Below, one piece after another: positions 44,903 to 56,109 of a DNA stretch of 64,000 bases. Origin of the DNA: Piezodorus guildinii (taxonomy: Eukaryota; Arthropoda; Insecta; Hemiptera; Pentatomidae); NCBI GenBank assembly GCA_023052935.1, contig CM041294.1, positions 101,526,116 through 101,590,115 on the forward strand, read 5' to 3'. The number at the start of each line of letters is the position of its first letter. Position 1 is the first letter of the stretch. A model generated the notes under the pieces. That model was given only the letters and a program-made list of their open reading frames with translations. It was not told where the DNA came from and did no database searches. The position numbers and the translations under genes were made by a program.

Positions 44903-45647
44903 GATAAAAAATAAATTATTAAAGAATTAATTATATTGAATTTTAGTAGAAACATGTGTTTTATGTATAATCAGATAAAGACAATCAATTAGTTTTATTG
45001 GATTTTCACCTCTCTCCATTAAATTTAACAATTTGGTGTATAAGATGATAATATTAATATAATCTTAAGCTTTTCAGTGGTTCATTATATGTCGATGTTC
45101 CTGTTTTTATGTCAAAAAACACAAAAATTGCATTTAACTAAATACTTTTTTTTTTTTCTCTTTTAGTTGAATATCTTATTCGTTCAAATTATACATTTAT
45201 AAATTATAAATTTTTATCAAAACTAAATAGATGATGTAGTTATTTTTATAGATCCTACAAAATTAAAGGTACTGTACGGGAAGAAAATTTAAAATATCGG
45301 AATCGTAGCCCTGTCAGACTATTTCAATCAGAATAAAACCTACTTGATATGAAACCCCGTTAATTTTTACACTGATATAGGGAGCTTAATCAAAATTAGA
45401 AAAAGGTGCAATGGTATAAAGTGGCACTGCGGGGTAGCCGATTAAGATGAAAAAGTTGCTGTAACATTTCGGGCGTATAGTTGTCTTAAATATGAAATTT
45501 CAGTTTCATACAACTTTTCGTTTTTGCGATAAACTTACCACACACACACAGACCTTTTTTCGGGCCTTGGTCATTTAGACTCGGAGAATCCTATTTTCGG
45601 TGAAAACTGGAATTCGAATATTTTCACGATCGCAATACTTTCCTTTA

Positions 45648-45677
45648 CTATATATATATATCATATATATATATATA
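45648..45677. repeat. (TA)n tract at the start of RepA copy 2
   Basis: Short interrupted TA repeat. Similar TA tracts sit at the same place in other RepA copies. Confidence 0.85.
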
Positions 45678-45834
45678 AGTAAGTGAAAGTAAAACAATAC
45701 AGCATTGAAATTATTTAAGAAATAAAAGGGGTTCCTCTGTGCCACCAATTCCTCCCATATTCAATCTTTCAATCTAAATTTCTCCAAAAACTTCTAAATG
45801 TTCCTTATTTTGTAAGCAAAACCATTATCTATGA

Positions 45835-46530
45835 AAGTCTACGAAAATGAAATTTCATATATAAAATCATCGAGCTAGAAGTGCAATTTTATACCATGCA
45901 TTTTGTAACTTTTTAGGATTTTCTAAAAGATGACTTTGATTAAAGTATGGACTTGAATCTCATGTAGGCATTATTGTGATTTACACCTAAACAGCCTGAG
46001 AGGGCTTAAATGCCGATATTTTATCATTTTCCTCCTCTGAAGTACCTTTAGTTGATGGGATTCGATAGCCAACTAATTGAGAAAAAATCAAACATATTTT
46101 TTAATGCAATTTTTATGTTATTGAACATTTTGAACAACAATAGTTATAGAGGTGTATAATATTCCATTGGAAAGCTAAAGATTTTAGAAAAATATTATCG
46201 TATGTATAAAATTGTACAAGTTGATAGAGAGAGATTAAAAACCGATAAAACTAAGTAATTGTTGTACTATACTAATTGTTAGATGAGGAAGATGGTTGGG
46301 GGTGCGGTCATAAACTTATGACCGCACCCCCAACCATCTTCCTCATCTAATTTCTCTACGGTCAACAAAACTCCATCATTATACTAATTGTTGTTCGATA
46401 CTAATTTCTATCGAACCTTAATTCTTAAGTAATGCTTTCACCTCTAACATTATTTAAAAGTTCCTGAATTTATTTGAAAACGGTGGTAAGTGAAGGTTTA
46501 GTGTTGCCCGCATCAGATTTTATTTTAAGT
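45835..46530 (+). repeat. RepA copy 3, carrying a hairpin insertion
   Basis: Plus-strand RepA from TATACCATGCATTTTG to AGTGTTGCCCGCATCAGATT. It lies in inverted orientation to RepA copy 2, 150 bp away. Interrupted at 46281-46379 by a hairpin element. Confidence 0.7.
46268..46392. mobile_element. 99 bp insertion with perfect 35 bp hairpin and 13 bp TSD
   Basis: Insert 46281-46379 lies between exact TATACTAATTGTT copies (46268-46280, 46380-46392). Bases 46279-46313 and 46316-46350 are perfect reverse complements with a 2 nt loop. The remaining ~30 bp (TTCTCTACGGTCAACAAAAC and following) are unpaired. The arm contains GGGTGCGGTCAT, similar to GGGTGGCGGTCAT in the outer arms of the 33 kb palindrome. 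No coding capacity. Confidence 0.88.
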
Positions 46531-47214
46531 TTAATACTTTTTTATAGAAATTTTTTCAATACTCGATATGAAAAAAAGTTCAGTATACTATTTTTGGATT
46601 TTATTTTGTTGTAAATCGAAATACCGAGGAATTGTCCAGGAAGGTATGTTAGCTAAACCCTACGGATTCCTTCCCGAATACGAAATAACCTAATTTAACT
46701 CCTAGAAAGTCAATTATATATATAGAGTTTTCTACTAGTAAAATATCGGTTAAGCATTCTGCTAGCGTCGGGAACAATTTGTCTCTCTTCTGGACAGGAC
46801 GTGCTCAGTCTGGCAACTACACCGGCCTTTCTACCTTACCCTACCTGTAATTATCTACAATCCGCCAATCTATGGACTAGTTCTCAATGGTTGCACCGTT
46901 CATTTAGTTCCTTATGCAATTTCGGATGCACTACAAGTTTAGAATCATTAGTATTTACACAACACGTTATCCAAGCCTGGAGTAACTTTTCAGGGATCTG
47001 GAACCCAAAACCAATCATTAAATATTACTTTAGAGGCAAACTTCCAGTTTCTTAGAGAAGTGAAAGAGTTGGATTTTCTTTTCTTTTTTAGCTGACTCAT
47101 TATTTACATTTTGACCATTGGTTGAATATGCAATGTCATCATAATGGAGTTATTATACAGTAGATATCACCCTTGTTTTATCAGAGATTCAACTCCATGA
47201 GATTTCATCCTTCA
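46531..47214. other. Spacer with an unrecognised open frame (46801-47055)
   Basis: The frame encodes 84 codons, beginning with GTG, with no domain or splice context. Nothing else recognised. Confidence 0.35.
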
Positions 47215-47770
47215 AATAAAATATAATAAATTCTTCAAGATCCTTCAGAAAAATATTACGAAAACATTAAATTAGAACATCAGTGCCTTAGAGTAAATAC
47301 GCAATGAAAAAATAAAAGATATAACAAAGATAATTAATAATATTAACAAATTAATAGGTAACTTCTTATAATAATTTAGAAAAACAAACTAGACAAGAAT
47401 AAAAACAAAGAAAAAATATGTTCGTATATACAGTGCAAAATAAATTAACAATGCTTATGAAAATATATGAAATAAAATACATGAACTTTAGACACAATGC
47501 AAAAATAAATAAATATATATATATATAATAATCTCTACTGTATTCCCTGATTTTTATTGAAATTTATAAATCAGTTGGTGTCGTTTGAAAATTGGATAGA
47601 CAGGAAGTGTTTGAACAAACGGGATTTGAAGTTTGGAAGAGTTTGGAATGGCGGATATTAGAAGGAATAGAATTCCAAACGAAAAATTAGCTGAAATGTA
47701 ACTATTGTAATAGATGTCTTTGGATCTATGAGTACACTGTATCAATGGAACAATCTATTATAATTATTGT
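47215..47770 (-). mobile_element. LINE 3' end, copy a
   Basis: Minus-strand translation across frames gives NSIPSNI and LPNFKSRLFKHFLSIQFSN, the C-terminal block LWNTLPSNI...SFKSLLFQYF of the 60 kb LINE. The 3' UTR is A-rich. It is closely similar to copy b downstream, in the same orientation. Confidence 0.65.
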
Positions 47771-48054
47771 AATATCGAACAATCCCAGCTCTAACCTTTT
47801 TTATTTATTTATATTATTTTTTCTTTTTATATAGTACACTCCACAAAAATGTGGAACAGTGGGACCCCTTCAATGATTCATTTCAATGGCAACGACCCCA
47901 TTAATTCTAAAAATGTAAATCCCAAATATTAGATGTATCCTCATGGTTTTAGTGGAATTCACCGTATTACGTACAGATCATGCGAAATGCCAATGCTAAT
48001 GAAACTTAGTAGTACCTTATTCTCGAAAACCTTAAGGAACTTTTAACCCTTTAA

Positions 48055-48640
48055 ATTTAATAATAATAGATTCTTTATGTCCCTTAAGAATAATATTACA
48101 AACAAATTAAATTACATCAGTGTTTTAGAGTAAAAATACAAAACAACAAACATAAATAACAAAGAAAGTGAATAGTATTCACTAATAATAATATATACTA
48201 ATAATTTAAAAGGTAACTTTTTTTAATAATTTATAAAACCAAACTAGACAAGAATAAAAACAAAGAAAAAATATTTTCGTATATACAGTGCAAAATAAAA
48301 CAATGCTTATGAAAATGTGTGAAATAAAATACATAAATCATTAAATACGATCTAAAATAAATATATAATACATAATCGTTTCTCTATTTACTGATTTTTA
48401 TTGAAATTTGCAAATTAGTTAGGGGCGTTTGAAAATTGGATAGTTAGGAAGCGTTTGAACAAATGGGATTTGAAGTTTGGAAGAGTATTGGAATGACAGA
48501 TATAAGAAGGAATAGAATTCCATGCGGACAAGGATCGGATAAGGACAGATCTGTAGAAAGCTGCGGTTTGATTAGGTGTTATATAATACAGGTCTGAAGG
48601 TCGTTCATATGCATTATTAACTATAAATGTACTTCTTCAA
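48055..48640 (-). mobile_element. LINE 3' end, copy b
   Basis: Minus-strand translation includes RSVLIRSLSAWNSIPSYI and TLPNFKSHLFKRFLTIQF. The left end keeps a TATGTCCCTTAAGAATAA box like the terminal box of other copies. Long shared runs with copy a (ACAAACTAGACAAGAATAAA and beyond, AAATTGGATAG) indicate the same subfamily. Confidence 0.7.
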
Positions 48641-50535
48641 ATTTCCACCAGTTTCTTATATAGATATGATAATGATATACCCATCATATATCATGTTGGT
48701 TAAGTATGAATTTATCAATTAACCGTAGATTGTTGTTTGTTTGTTTATTAGGGCTTTTAGGCACAAAACCCTAAGGTCATTACTGCCCTAACCGTAGATT
48801 AACGCAACATCGTCTACTTAGTAATATTCCTAATCATAAAAATCTCATTTTTAAAAAAATAAATTAAAGTATTTTTTGTTTTGGTTGCTATTGATCTATA
48901 TATTCTATAATACCCTGTTACTTTTTCTATGTAAACTTTAATATTAACTTTCTAATGTTTCAATACACATTTTTGATCCTAGCGCTCATGGTATTAAGCT
49001 ATGAGCATTAGCAAAACATTTTTGGGTTGTGAGTTTAAAGGTATAGTGCAGGATAACTTTAACGTCATTAAGCCTCAAAAATTATATCTCTTATAAATCC
49101 ATTATAATAGCAATGAAATAAAATATTTACTTTGATATCCTAGAAAAAAATTAATGCTAGAATTGCATGCTTGATAAATTATTTCAAGCTTAGTCAAGAC
49201 TTTTTTATTCTTATTACATTAGAAACTTATAAGTCATCTAAATGTCAAATAAGCCAGTCGACATATTTATAATTATTTAATGACAACCTTAAGTAATCGC
49301 CTTACATATGAACCGGGTCTATAGCAGTTGACAAACCGTGTTCACATTAATGTCTCAGTCCAATTATGGATGTGCATATTTTTTTCAATACCTGTTAAAA
49401 GCCTGATTATTTAAGCAGTACACTTAAATATCCCTGGAACCTGGACGAAACCGCCTCCTGGAAATATCCAAACTTAGTTCTAAACACGGAGGAGTAGGTG
49501 ACTATGTTTTTGCTTTCACTTATATGCCTATATTAGAAACATATTATGTAAGGAAGATTTTTTTAATTAAAGTTTCTCGGATAAACTCCTTTTAGGATCT
49601 TCTTTGTCGGAAAAAATTTAGTTCTTTTTACTGTTTACTTGTGAAAAACATTTCAAAATATTCATGATATACATACTTTTCCTTAATATATATTTTAGAT
49701 ATTGTTGGAATAAAAAAAATAATATAGAAAAAAAAATAGAAGATAAAACAATGCGAACCAATATTTTATGAAAACTGAGAGTTAATACCAGAATCATTTA
49801 TAATAAATTACTTATCACAGAGTTTTTAAATTTGATATTTTATTGTTATTTTTCAATTTATGTGAAAATTGGTCGGTTTTAATCGTTGCTAGATTATAGT
49901 ATGATTCTATACAAATCGAGTATGGGTACAAGTGTAAACATCTCCTGTATCTCTCGGATCTACTCGGAATACTAGTTTGGAACCTGTTGAATTAATAAAG
50001 AACTAAATTAAGTAAATGCTAACAATTAGTTAATTATCACTATTGAGCAACGCCAGGGAACTATATAAGAATTTGAACAGTAAACAAAGTGATGAAACAA
50101 GAAACCAAAACATTACCGTTTCTTTTCAGTTTGCTCAATCATGAGAATGACACCACAAAAGAATCAGTTTGTTCGAAACAAAGAAGTCGTAAAGAATTTC
50201 GTAGAGCATAGAGCATAAGAAGTTTCGAAATTCGGAGGTTTCATTATTACAACGAAACCATGTGTAAAGAAGCACTTTGATATGGAATTATGAAGATTTT
50301 AAAGCACTTATCATTAATTATTAAATTTCTCAACATTCAAATTTCAAAACAAATTGAATTATATCTACTCTCTTTTCTATGGTATTGTTATGCCTGAAAA
50401 GTGACTATATTTTGTACATATTTTATACAGGGAACCACTGAAAATACCAAAAAGATGTTAGATACAATTTGAAATGCCAAAAACCTCTTCCTGAAAACTG
50501 TTCAATGATGGAATGATTGTTCACATCCCTTAGAG
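48641..50535. other. AT-rich stretch, no supportable gene
   Basis: Near the right end TATATAAG (about 50062) is followed at 50141 by a 25-codon ATG frame with a lysine/arginine-rich peptide. This is too little for a gene call. Confidence 0.4.
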
Positions 50536-50835
50536 TGTACAAAAAGAGATCACTTGTAGGTGGGTGGCTAGCGTAACAGCCTCCCATGCCAAAGGTCACG
50601 GGTTCAAATCCGCAGATGTTCCTAGGATTTTTAATGGGAGTAAAAAATCCTTAGTTACGCCGTCCTTCGGAGGGGACGTTAAAAGGTGGTCCCGAGCCTG
50701 TGCGATGTCAGGTACTCGTTAAAGATCCCTATCCTAATAAAACCTGGATTTGCAAAATTTAGGACTGCCACTGTAGCATCGTCCGATTAGCCATAGCATA
50801 AAGTGAGGTTAAATAAATAAATAATGTGTACAAAA
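50536..50835 (+). repeat. SINE-A copy 3 with 10 bp TSD
   Basis: Insert 50546-50825 between GTGTACAAAA repeats. Best B box of the family (CGGGTTCAAATCC), full body, ending CATCGTCCGATTAGCC then TAAATAAATAAAT. Intact in layout. Confidence 0.93.
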
Positions 50836-50849
50836 TCCATTATTTAAAA

Positions 50850-51600
50850 AAAAAAATCTGTTGTGCGCAACACGTTACATAATTTACTTACCTGCGTTGT
50901 TAAAATTAATTCATCTATTTTTAAAAACAATTATAAATGAAAATAAATTGTTAAAGAATCAATTACATTAAATTCCACTAGAAACATCTGTTTTATTAAA
51001 TATTCTATTATAATAGTATCTACGGCAATTAGTTATTTTTATCAGTTTATTGTCACTCTCAATTAACTTTTACAATTTTTTGTATAAGATGATATTTTTT
51101 CTAAAATTTTTATACTATACATCTATATTACTGTTTTTATGTTCGAAAACACAAAAATTACATACATTTTTTATTTTTTCTTATTTCTCCTTTAGTTGTA
51201 TATCGAATTTGTTTTAATTATATATTTATTCGTTTTTTATCAATACTAAATAGATGATAGAGTTATTTTTATAAAATCTACAAAATCGAAGGCACTTTAG
51301 AGGAAGAAATTTTAAACTATCAGCATTTAAGCCCTATGAGACTATTTCATTCAGAATAAAACCTACATAATATTAAAGCAAATTAAATTTCACATCGATA
51401 TAACGAGTTTACTCAAAATCCGTTTTTTGAGAAAATCATAAAGAGGTGAAAAATGCATGGGATAAATTGGCACTTCTGGTTAGCTGAGTTTGATTAAAAA
51501 GTTTCCGTAACATCTCGGGCATATAGCTGTATTAAATATGAAATTTCATTCTCGTAACTTTGTACAACTCCGTTAAATTCAAAAATTTTACGAACCCAAT
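50850..51600 (-). repeat. RepA copy 4
   Basis: Minus-strand RepA from the AAGTATTGGGTTCG end near 51600 to TGTTGCGCACAACAGATTTT near 50855. The internal blocks are in the family order. Confidence 0.7.
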
Positions 51601-51809
51601 ACTTTTTCTTAAAACCCTGAAGAATGGTCCCTCCCATTTTGCAATGGATAAATAAAGGCTTAGAAGAAGCCCTTGAAAGATTACTAGTGCATCCAGCGCA
51701 TATAGCAATCCTCTTTAGAATACCTCCGGGTAACAGAAGGACAAATCTGACAGCTATACATATTATATTTGTATTTGTATTTTGTTCGAAAATAAAACCA
51801 GAGGGTAAG

Positions 51810-51863
<54 letters not shown>

Positions 51864-51871
51864 TTTTCTTA
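51601..51871 (+). mobile_element. Retroposed sequence of unknown source with ~50 nt poly(A) and 11 bp TSD
   Basis: Insert 51612-51860 between ACTTTTTCTTA copies (51601-51611, 51861-51871). About 200 bp of unique sequence end in GAAAATAAAACCAGAGGGTAAG followed by an unbroken A tract of about 50. An AATAAA lies ~20 nt before the tail. It is the 3' end of a polyadenylated transcript inserted by LINE machinery: a processed pseudogene or a LINE family not otherwise present here. The open frames across it are artefacts of the A tract. Confidence 0.85.
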
Positions 51872-52645
51872 CTTTATATTTCATATACAGGTGAATGAAA
51901 GTAAAAAATATGATGAAAAAAGAATGAGAAATTTGTAATATCATTGCCATCAAACCAGTTGGAGTCTTTGAAGTACATTTCATGCATGTTTATATTATAA
52001 TAAATGATTATGACGCTCACCTGACTTGACCTTTGATGGTTATTTCGAACAATATTGAATAAAATGCAAATACATTGAATGACTTATAGTATTAATAAAT
52101 AAAACCGTTGACAATATAATTGTTAAAACAAGTAAATAAAATTTATATTGAAATAAATATTGGTCATGCCACAGAGCACCAAGGTGAGGGTGGTGCCCTT
52201 GCCACAGACATTGAACTCTATGTTTGATATTACTTCGTTGATATCCCCGGCGAATGTGAAATTTCGGATAGAAATATTTTAATACTTGACCCGGATTCTT
52301 TTCTGAAAGGTTCTGATATAGTCCTACAGACACTGGAATATAATTCATTAACTGGAGATTTTCGGAGTTAGATTGAGACAGCGAAATGAGGGTGTGTTGA
52401 AACACATGTTAAAAAAAAAACTCATATAAACCGATAGAGACCTTGTGTTTTATCAGCAATTTACAATCATTATTAATACTGGTATTAAAATTGACTGTCG
52501 TGAAATTATATCTAACGGCATAGCTTAACAGCCAAAATGAAAACAAAAAATCTTTTTAAAAGGCAATATAAAAATATATTTACATACTTTTGTCTTTGAG
52601 CTATCAGAAATAATTACATATGAGTGAATAATTAACATCCGATAT
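51872..52645 (-). other. Spacer with unidentified 121-codon frame (52040-52405)
   Basis: The minus-strand frame starts with ATG, has a polar N-terminal two-thirds (YFYPKFHIRRGYQRSNIK) and a hydrophobic segment (FYLLVLTIILSTVLFI) near the C-terminus. It is one of the longest non-transposon frames in the window. I do not recognise it and see no promoter or splice evidence. Chance remains the more likely explanation. Confidence 0.25.
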
Positions 52646-52649
52646 TTTA

Positions 52650-53560
52650 CTTTCACTTACTATATATAGTATGGGAAAGTATTGTGATCGCGAAAATTTT
52701 CGAATTCCTGTTTTCAACGAAAATACACATTTTAGAGTCCCCTGAGTACAAATAAATTCCCAAAAAAAGGTCTGTGTGTCTCTCTCTCTGTGTTTGTGTG
52801 TGTGTGGTAACTCCCGGGCGGAAACGGTAATTCCTATGAAACTGAAATTTTATATTTAAGACAAATATACGCCCGGGGCGTTACAAAACTTTTTTTATCA
52901 AAATGAGCTTACGAGAAAAGCCACTTTACACCATGCATTTTGCACCTTGTTTCGATTGTCTCAAAAAAGGTTCAGACGATTTTGATTAAACTCGCTATAT
53001 CGATGTGTTTAATGGGGTTTAATATCATTTAGGTTTCATTTGGATTAAGATGGTCTGACAGGGCTTAAATGCCGATATTTTAAATTTTCTTTCTCTAAAG
53101 TACCTTGAATTTTGTTGATTCTATGAAAATAACTATATTATCTTGTTACCACTGATGAAAAACAGGTAAATATATAAATTGAATGAATTCGATACCCAAC
53201 TAAAGGAGAAAACTGATAAAATATTTTTTTAATGCAATTTTTTGTTTTTGAACATAAGAGCAGTAATATACATGTATGATATACCGTTGGAAAGCTAAAG
53301 ATTTTACAAAAAATATTTTCTTATACTCAAGCTTTTAAAAGTTAATAGAGAGTGATGAAAATAAAATAAAACTAAATGATTAGTTTAGATAATAATATAG
53401 AATTTTTAATAAAACACATGTTTCTAAATAAATTAAATTTAATTAATTCTTCTATAGTTTCACGTATTTTTATCTCTAACTGTATTTGAAAATTCTTTTA
53501 TTGATTTTAAAAATGGAGGTAAGTAAAAGTCGTGTGTTGCCCGCACCAGATTTTTTATTG
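52650..53560 (+). repeat. RepA copy 5, most complete
   Basis: From TTTACTTTCACTTACTATAT to GAGGTAAGTAAAAGTCGTG, then TGTTGCCCGCACCAGATT. It includes an internal CT/GT microsatellite at about 52770-52805. About 0.9 kb, non-coding. Used here as the reference copy of the family. Confidence 0.75.
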
Positions 53561-53682
53561 TTAAAAAAGGAACAGAAAAAACACATGTAACATCCTAGTG
53601 AATTATTGCAAATACTAATATTGTCACAGCTGACAAAAATTAGGGTTGAAACCAACCCTTGTTAATATTAGATAGTATGATA

Positions 53683-53960
53683 TTGTTTGTTTGTTTTCTC
53701 ATCTAACATCACTTTATGCTTGTCGGACGATGCTACAGTGGGAGTTATAAATTTTGCCTATCCAGGTTTAATTAAGATAGGGGTCTTTAACGAGTACCTG
53801 ACATCGAACCGGCTCAAAACCACCTTTTTACGTCCCCTCCGAAGAACGACATATCTAAGGATTTTTTACTCCCGTTAAAAAATCATAAGACCACCTACGG
53901 GTTTGTGATCTTTAGCATAGAAGGTTTTTTTATAGCCAGCCAGCTACAGGTGATTCCTCA
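53683..53960 (-). repeat. SINE-A copy 4, diverged
   Basis: Minus-strand copy with head near 53950 (GTAGCTGGCTGGCTA), body blocks in order, the terminal TAGCATCGTCCGACAAGC, and an (AACA)n tail near 53690. More mutated than copies 2 and 3. An imperfect TATGAT-type flanking repeat may be the TSD. Confidence 0.85.
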
Positions 53961-54785
53961 TATGATGTTTTATTGATAAAGTGATGAAAAAAAAAGAAAA
54001 TGAGGCTACAAAACAGGGATGATATGTTGTTTGTCCAATGTTACTTGTTCATTTGCTTTGTTTTGTTGTTTTCAAATTTTCAATTGTATGATGTTTGTTT
54101 TGTGAGAACATAAGTTGTCAGTCCAATAGTATTACTTATTTCCCCTCCACTGGACTAGCATGGTGAAAACATTTGGTTAACGCACTTATAGAATATTGAA
54201 AATTCAACATTTCGTAGGCATATAGAGGAAAAAATAGCACATTCCTCAAACCTCTACTTCTAAAATACTAGACTATTAAAATATAATATTCTATGGGCTT
54301 ATAACAGTAAAATCCTTCTTGTAGATAATAACAACATTTAAAAAAAGCTATATGTTTTTAAACTCCAATACTCAAAAATGCAAAGTAGATAAGGGGAAAA
54401 ACACACATTCTATTTTTAAGTTTCATATATATCGGTAAAAAAAAAATTAAAAAAAAATAAAATGTATTTATTAAAAGTCTATTGAAATCATAAAAATCAG
54501 GCTAAGCTGGAGTAGAATAATTAAAAAAAAAAAGAAGAAGATAGTTCAACAATTTGTAATGCTACAAGAGATATCTAAATATGTTTTTCTAGCTTTTACT
54601 GTGAAATTTTCTAAGTAGTTAGTAATACTAAAAAAAAAAAGTCCGGTTGAGTACACATGATATTTTCAAATACACAGGATAAATTGATATATGTGATGAT
54701 GAAATATTAAGATTTGATATTGTGATTGAAATATATTTTTTAATGACCTATATTGAGTAAAAATATGGAAATGGATATAACATTG
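53961..54785. other. AT-rich spacer
   Basis: Nothing recognised apart from A-rich tracts. Confidence 0.5.
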
Positions 54786-54830
54786 AATATCTGAAGATGA
54801 GGCATGTGAAGCCTCGAAACGTTGTAAAGA
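54786..54830 (+). other. Single copy of the CTGAAGAT hairpin GAAACGTTG motif
   Basis: CTGAAGAT is followed by GAGGC, a 7 nt loop and GCCTC (perfect 5 bp stem), then GAAACGTTG. It matches the plan seen in the arms of the 33 kb palindrome. AATAAATAAA follows ~40 nt later. Confidence 0.7.
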
Positions 54831-54969
54831 TTGGTTGTTGACATGTATGAATAAATAAATGCATATGAACAAAAACAAGAAGAGATTGTTCCAATTGATA
54901 TGATCATTTTCTAAGTAGTTTATACTTTTTTTCATGAAAATAAATTTAGGTCATTATTTTCAATTATAT

Positions 54970-55440
54970 AAAAAACAATCATCCGACCTGTACTGACCTA
55001 TGCCAGTGCAACCTGGACTCTACGCAAAAGTCTGGCGGAAAATATCGATAGATTTGAAAGGAAAGTGTTGAGGTGTATCTTAGGGCCAGTTAGAGACAAT
55101 GGAATAGAAATAGAAATAGAAATAGAAAATAAACTTTATTCTGGGACAATGTCCCTTCAGAATAACATTAATGGTCACAATAATAATTTATATCTGGTCT
55201 AAAACAACATATAACTAAATTTAAATAACAAAAGAAAGAAGAAAAATAAAAAAAGGTCATTGTGACATCTCTATGTACATATTCAAAAATAAATTAATGG
55301 CTAATAAATGAATATATCGCTTAAAGAAGAACAAAGAAATCTACGACCTTATCGACGATCTCCGAGTTTCTCATTTTGTTTCTCATTTAGCGTTTAAAAT
55401 GGCTGGGGATATGTTATCAGGATGGATGAAGGTATCTAAA
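54970..55440 (+). mobile_element. RTE-like LINE fragment, interrupted
   Basis: The left part reads TIIRPVLTYASATWTL and ENIDRFERKVLRCILGPVRD. The right part (from ~55326) reads KKNKEIYDLIDDLRVSHFV. Together they form one continuous RTE-type C-terminal block, split by another LINE's 3' end at 55098-55325. Confidence 0.8.
55098..55325 (-). mobile_element. LINE 3' end with (TTTCTA)n tail nested in the RTE fragment
   Basis: On the minus strand it ends GGGACATTGTCCCAGAATAAAG and then (TATTTC) repeats, the same ending as the LINE at 60.2-62.5 kb. Only ~200 bp of 3' UTR is kept. Confidence 0.82.
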
Positions 55441-56109
55441 TACGTTTTCCCAACTGTTACTGTGAGACTTTATAAATAGTTTATACTTTTTTTCCACGAA
55501 GATAAATTTAGGTCATCATTTTCCATAATAAACTTTTGCTTAAAAAATAAGGTTTTACGTTTCAAGATACGTAGAACTCGAAAAAAAAATCTTTAAAAAT
55601 CCGTCTTTCAAATAGTCGTACGCAGATCGCGTCTTTTCTCCTTCTTGAATTTTTTTACATTTTTGGCACAAAATTACCAATTCTTTCGACATAGATCCTA
55701 ACACCTCGACTTTCTTATCAGCCAAATAGTTTTAAATGGTGACTGTTTATAAATGTTTTAATTCAGTAACTCAATTATTTTTGAAGAGAGGGAAAACATG
55801 TTTTAAGGTTTTTTAATGACAACACAGCGATTAATTATTAAAAGTTTTGCTATATTTTAAAAGATTTGTAAAGGGTTATATGTATAGAATATTTTGCGTT
55901 TTAGGATCAGAACACTACGAAGAACAGAAAAAAAGGAAAACCAGAAAAAAATAGTACACCACTGTTAATTATAATTATGCTTCCATAACTTAGTTATTTT
56001 CGAAGAAAGAGTATATATATAAATGAAATGTCCGTTTTCAAGGTAAAGGATTTTTATTAAAAATACGATATGAAAACAAGATAAATTTATTCGAAGCATT
56101 TACCTTCTT
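55441..56109. other. AT-rich stretch
   Basis: It has weak similarity, in reverse, to 11540-12090 (ACGTTTCAAGATACG). The 3' end of the mariner relic may extend to about 56030. Confidence 0.35.

Larger units (their letters stand above)
44520..45690 (-). repeat. RepA copy 2, carrying a SINE-A insertion
   Basis: Minus-strand RepA, from ACTTTCACTTAC near 45676 to GTAAGTGAAAGTAG and TGTTGCGCCCACC near 44525-44555. It is interrupted at 44600-44893 by SINE-A. The short string ACTTTCACTTAC at one end and its reverse complement at the other could be terminal inverted repeats. Confidence 0.7.

Noticed and set aside
51684..51983. Open frames reading through poly-Phe or poly-Lys
   Set aside because: They are produced by the ~50 nt homopolymer tail of a retrocopy, not by coding sequence.
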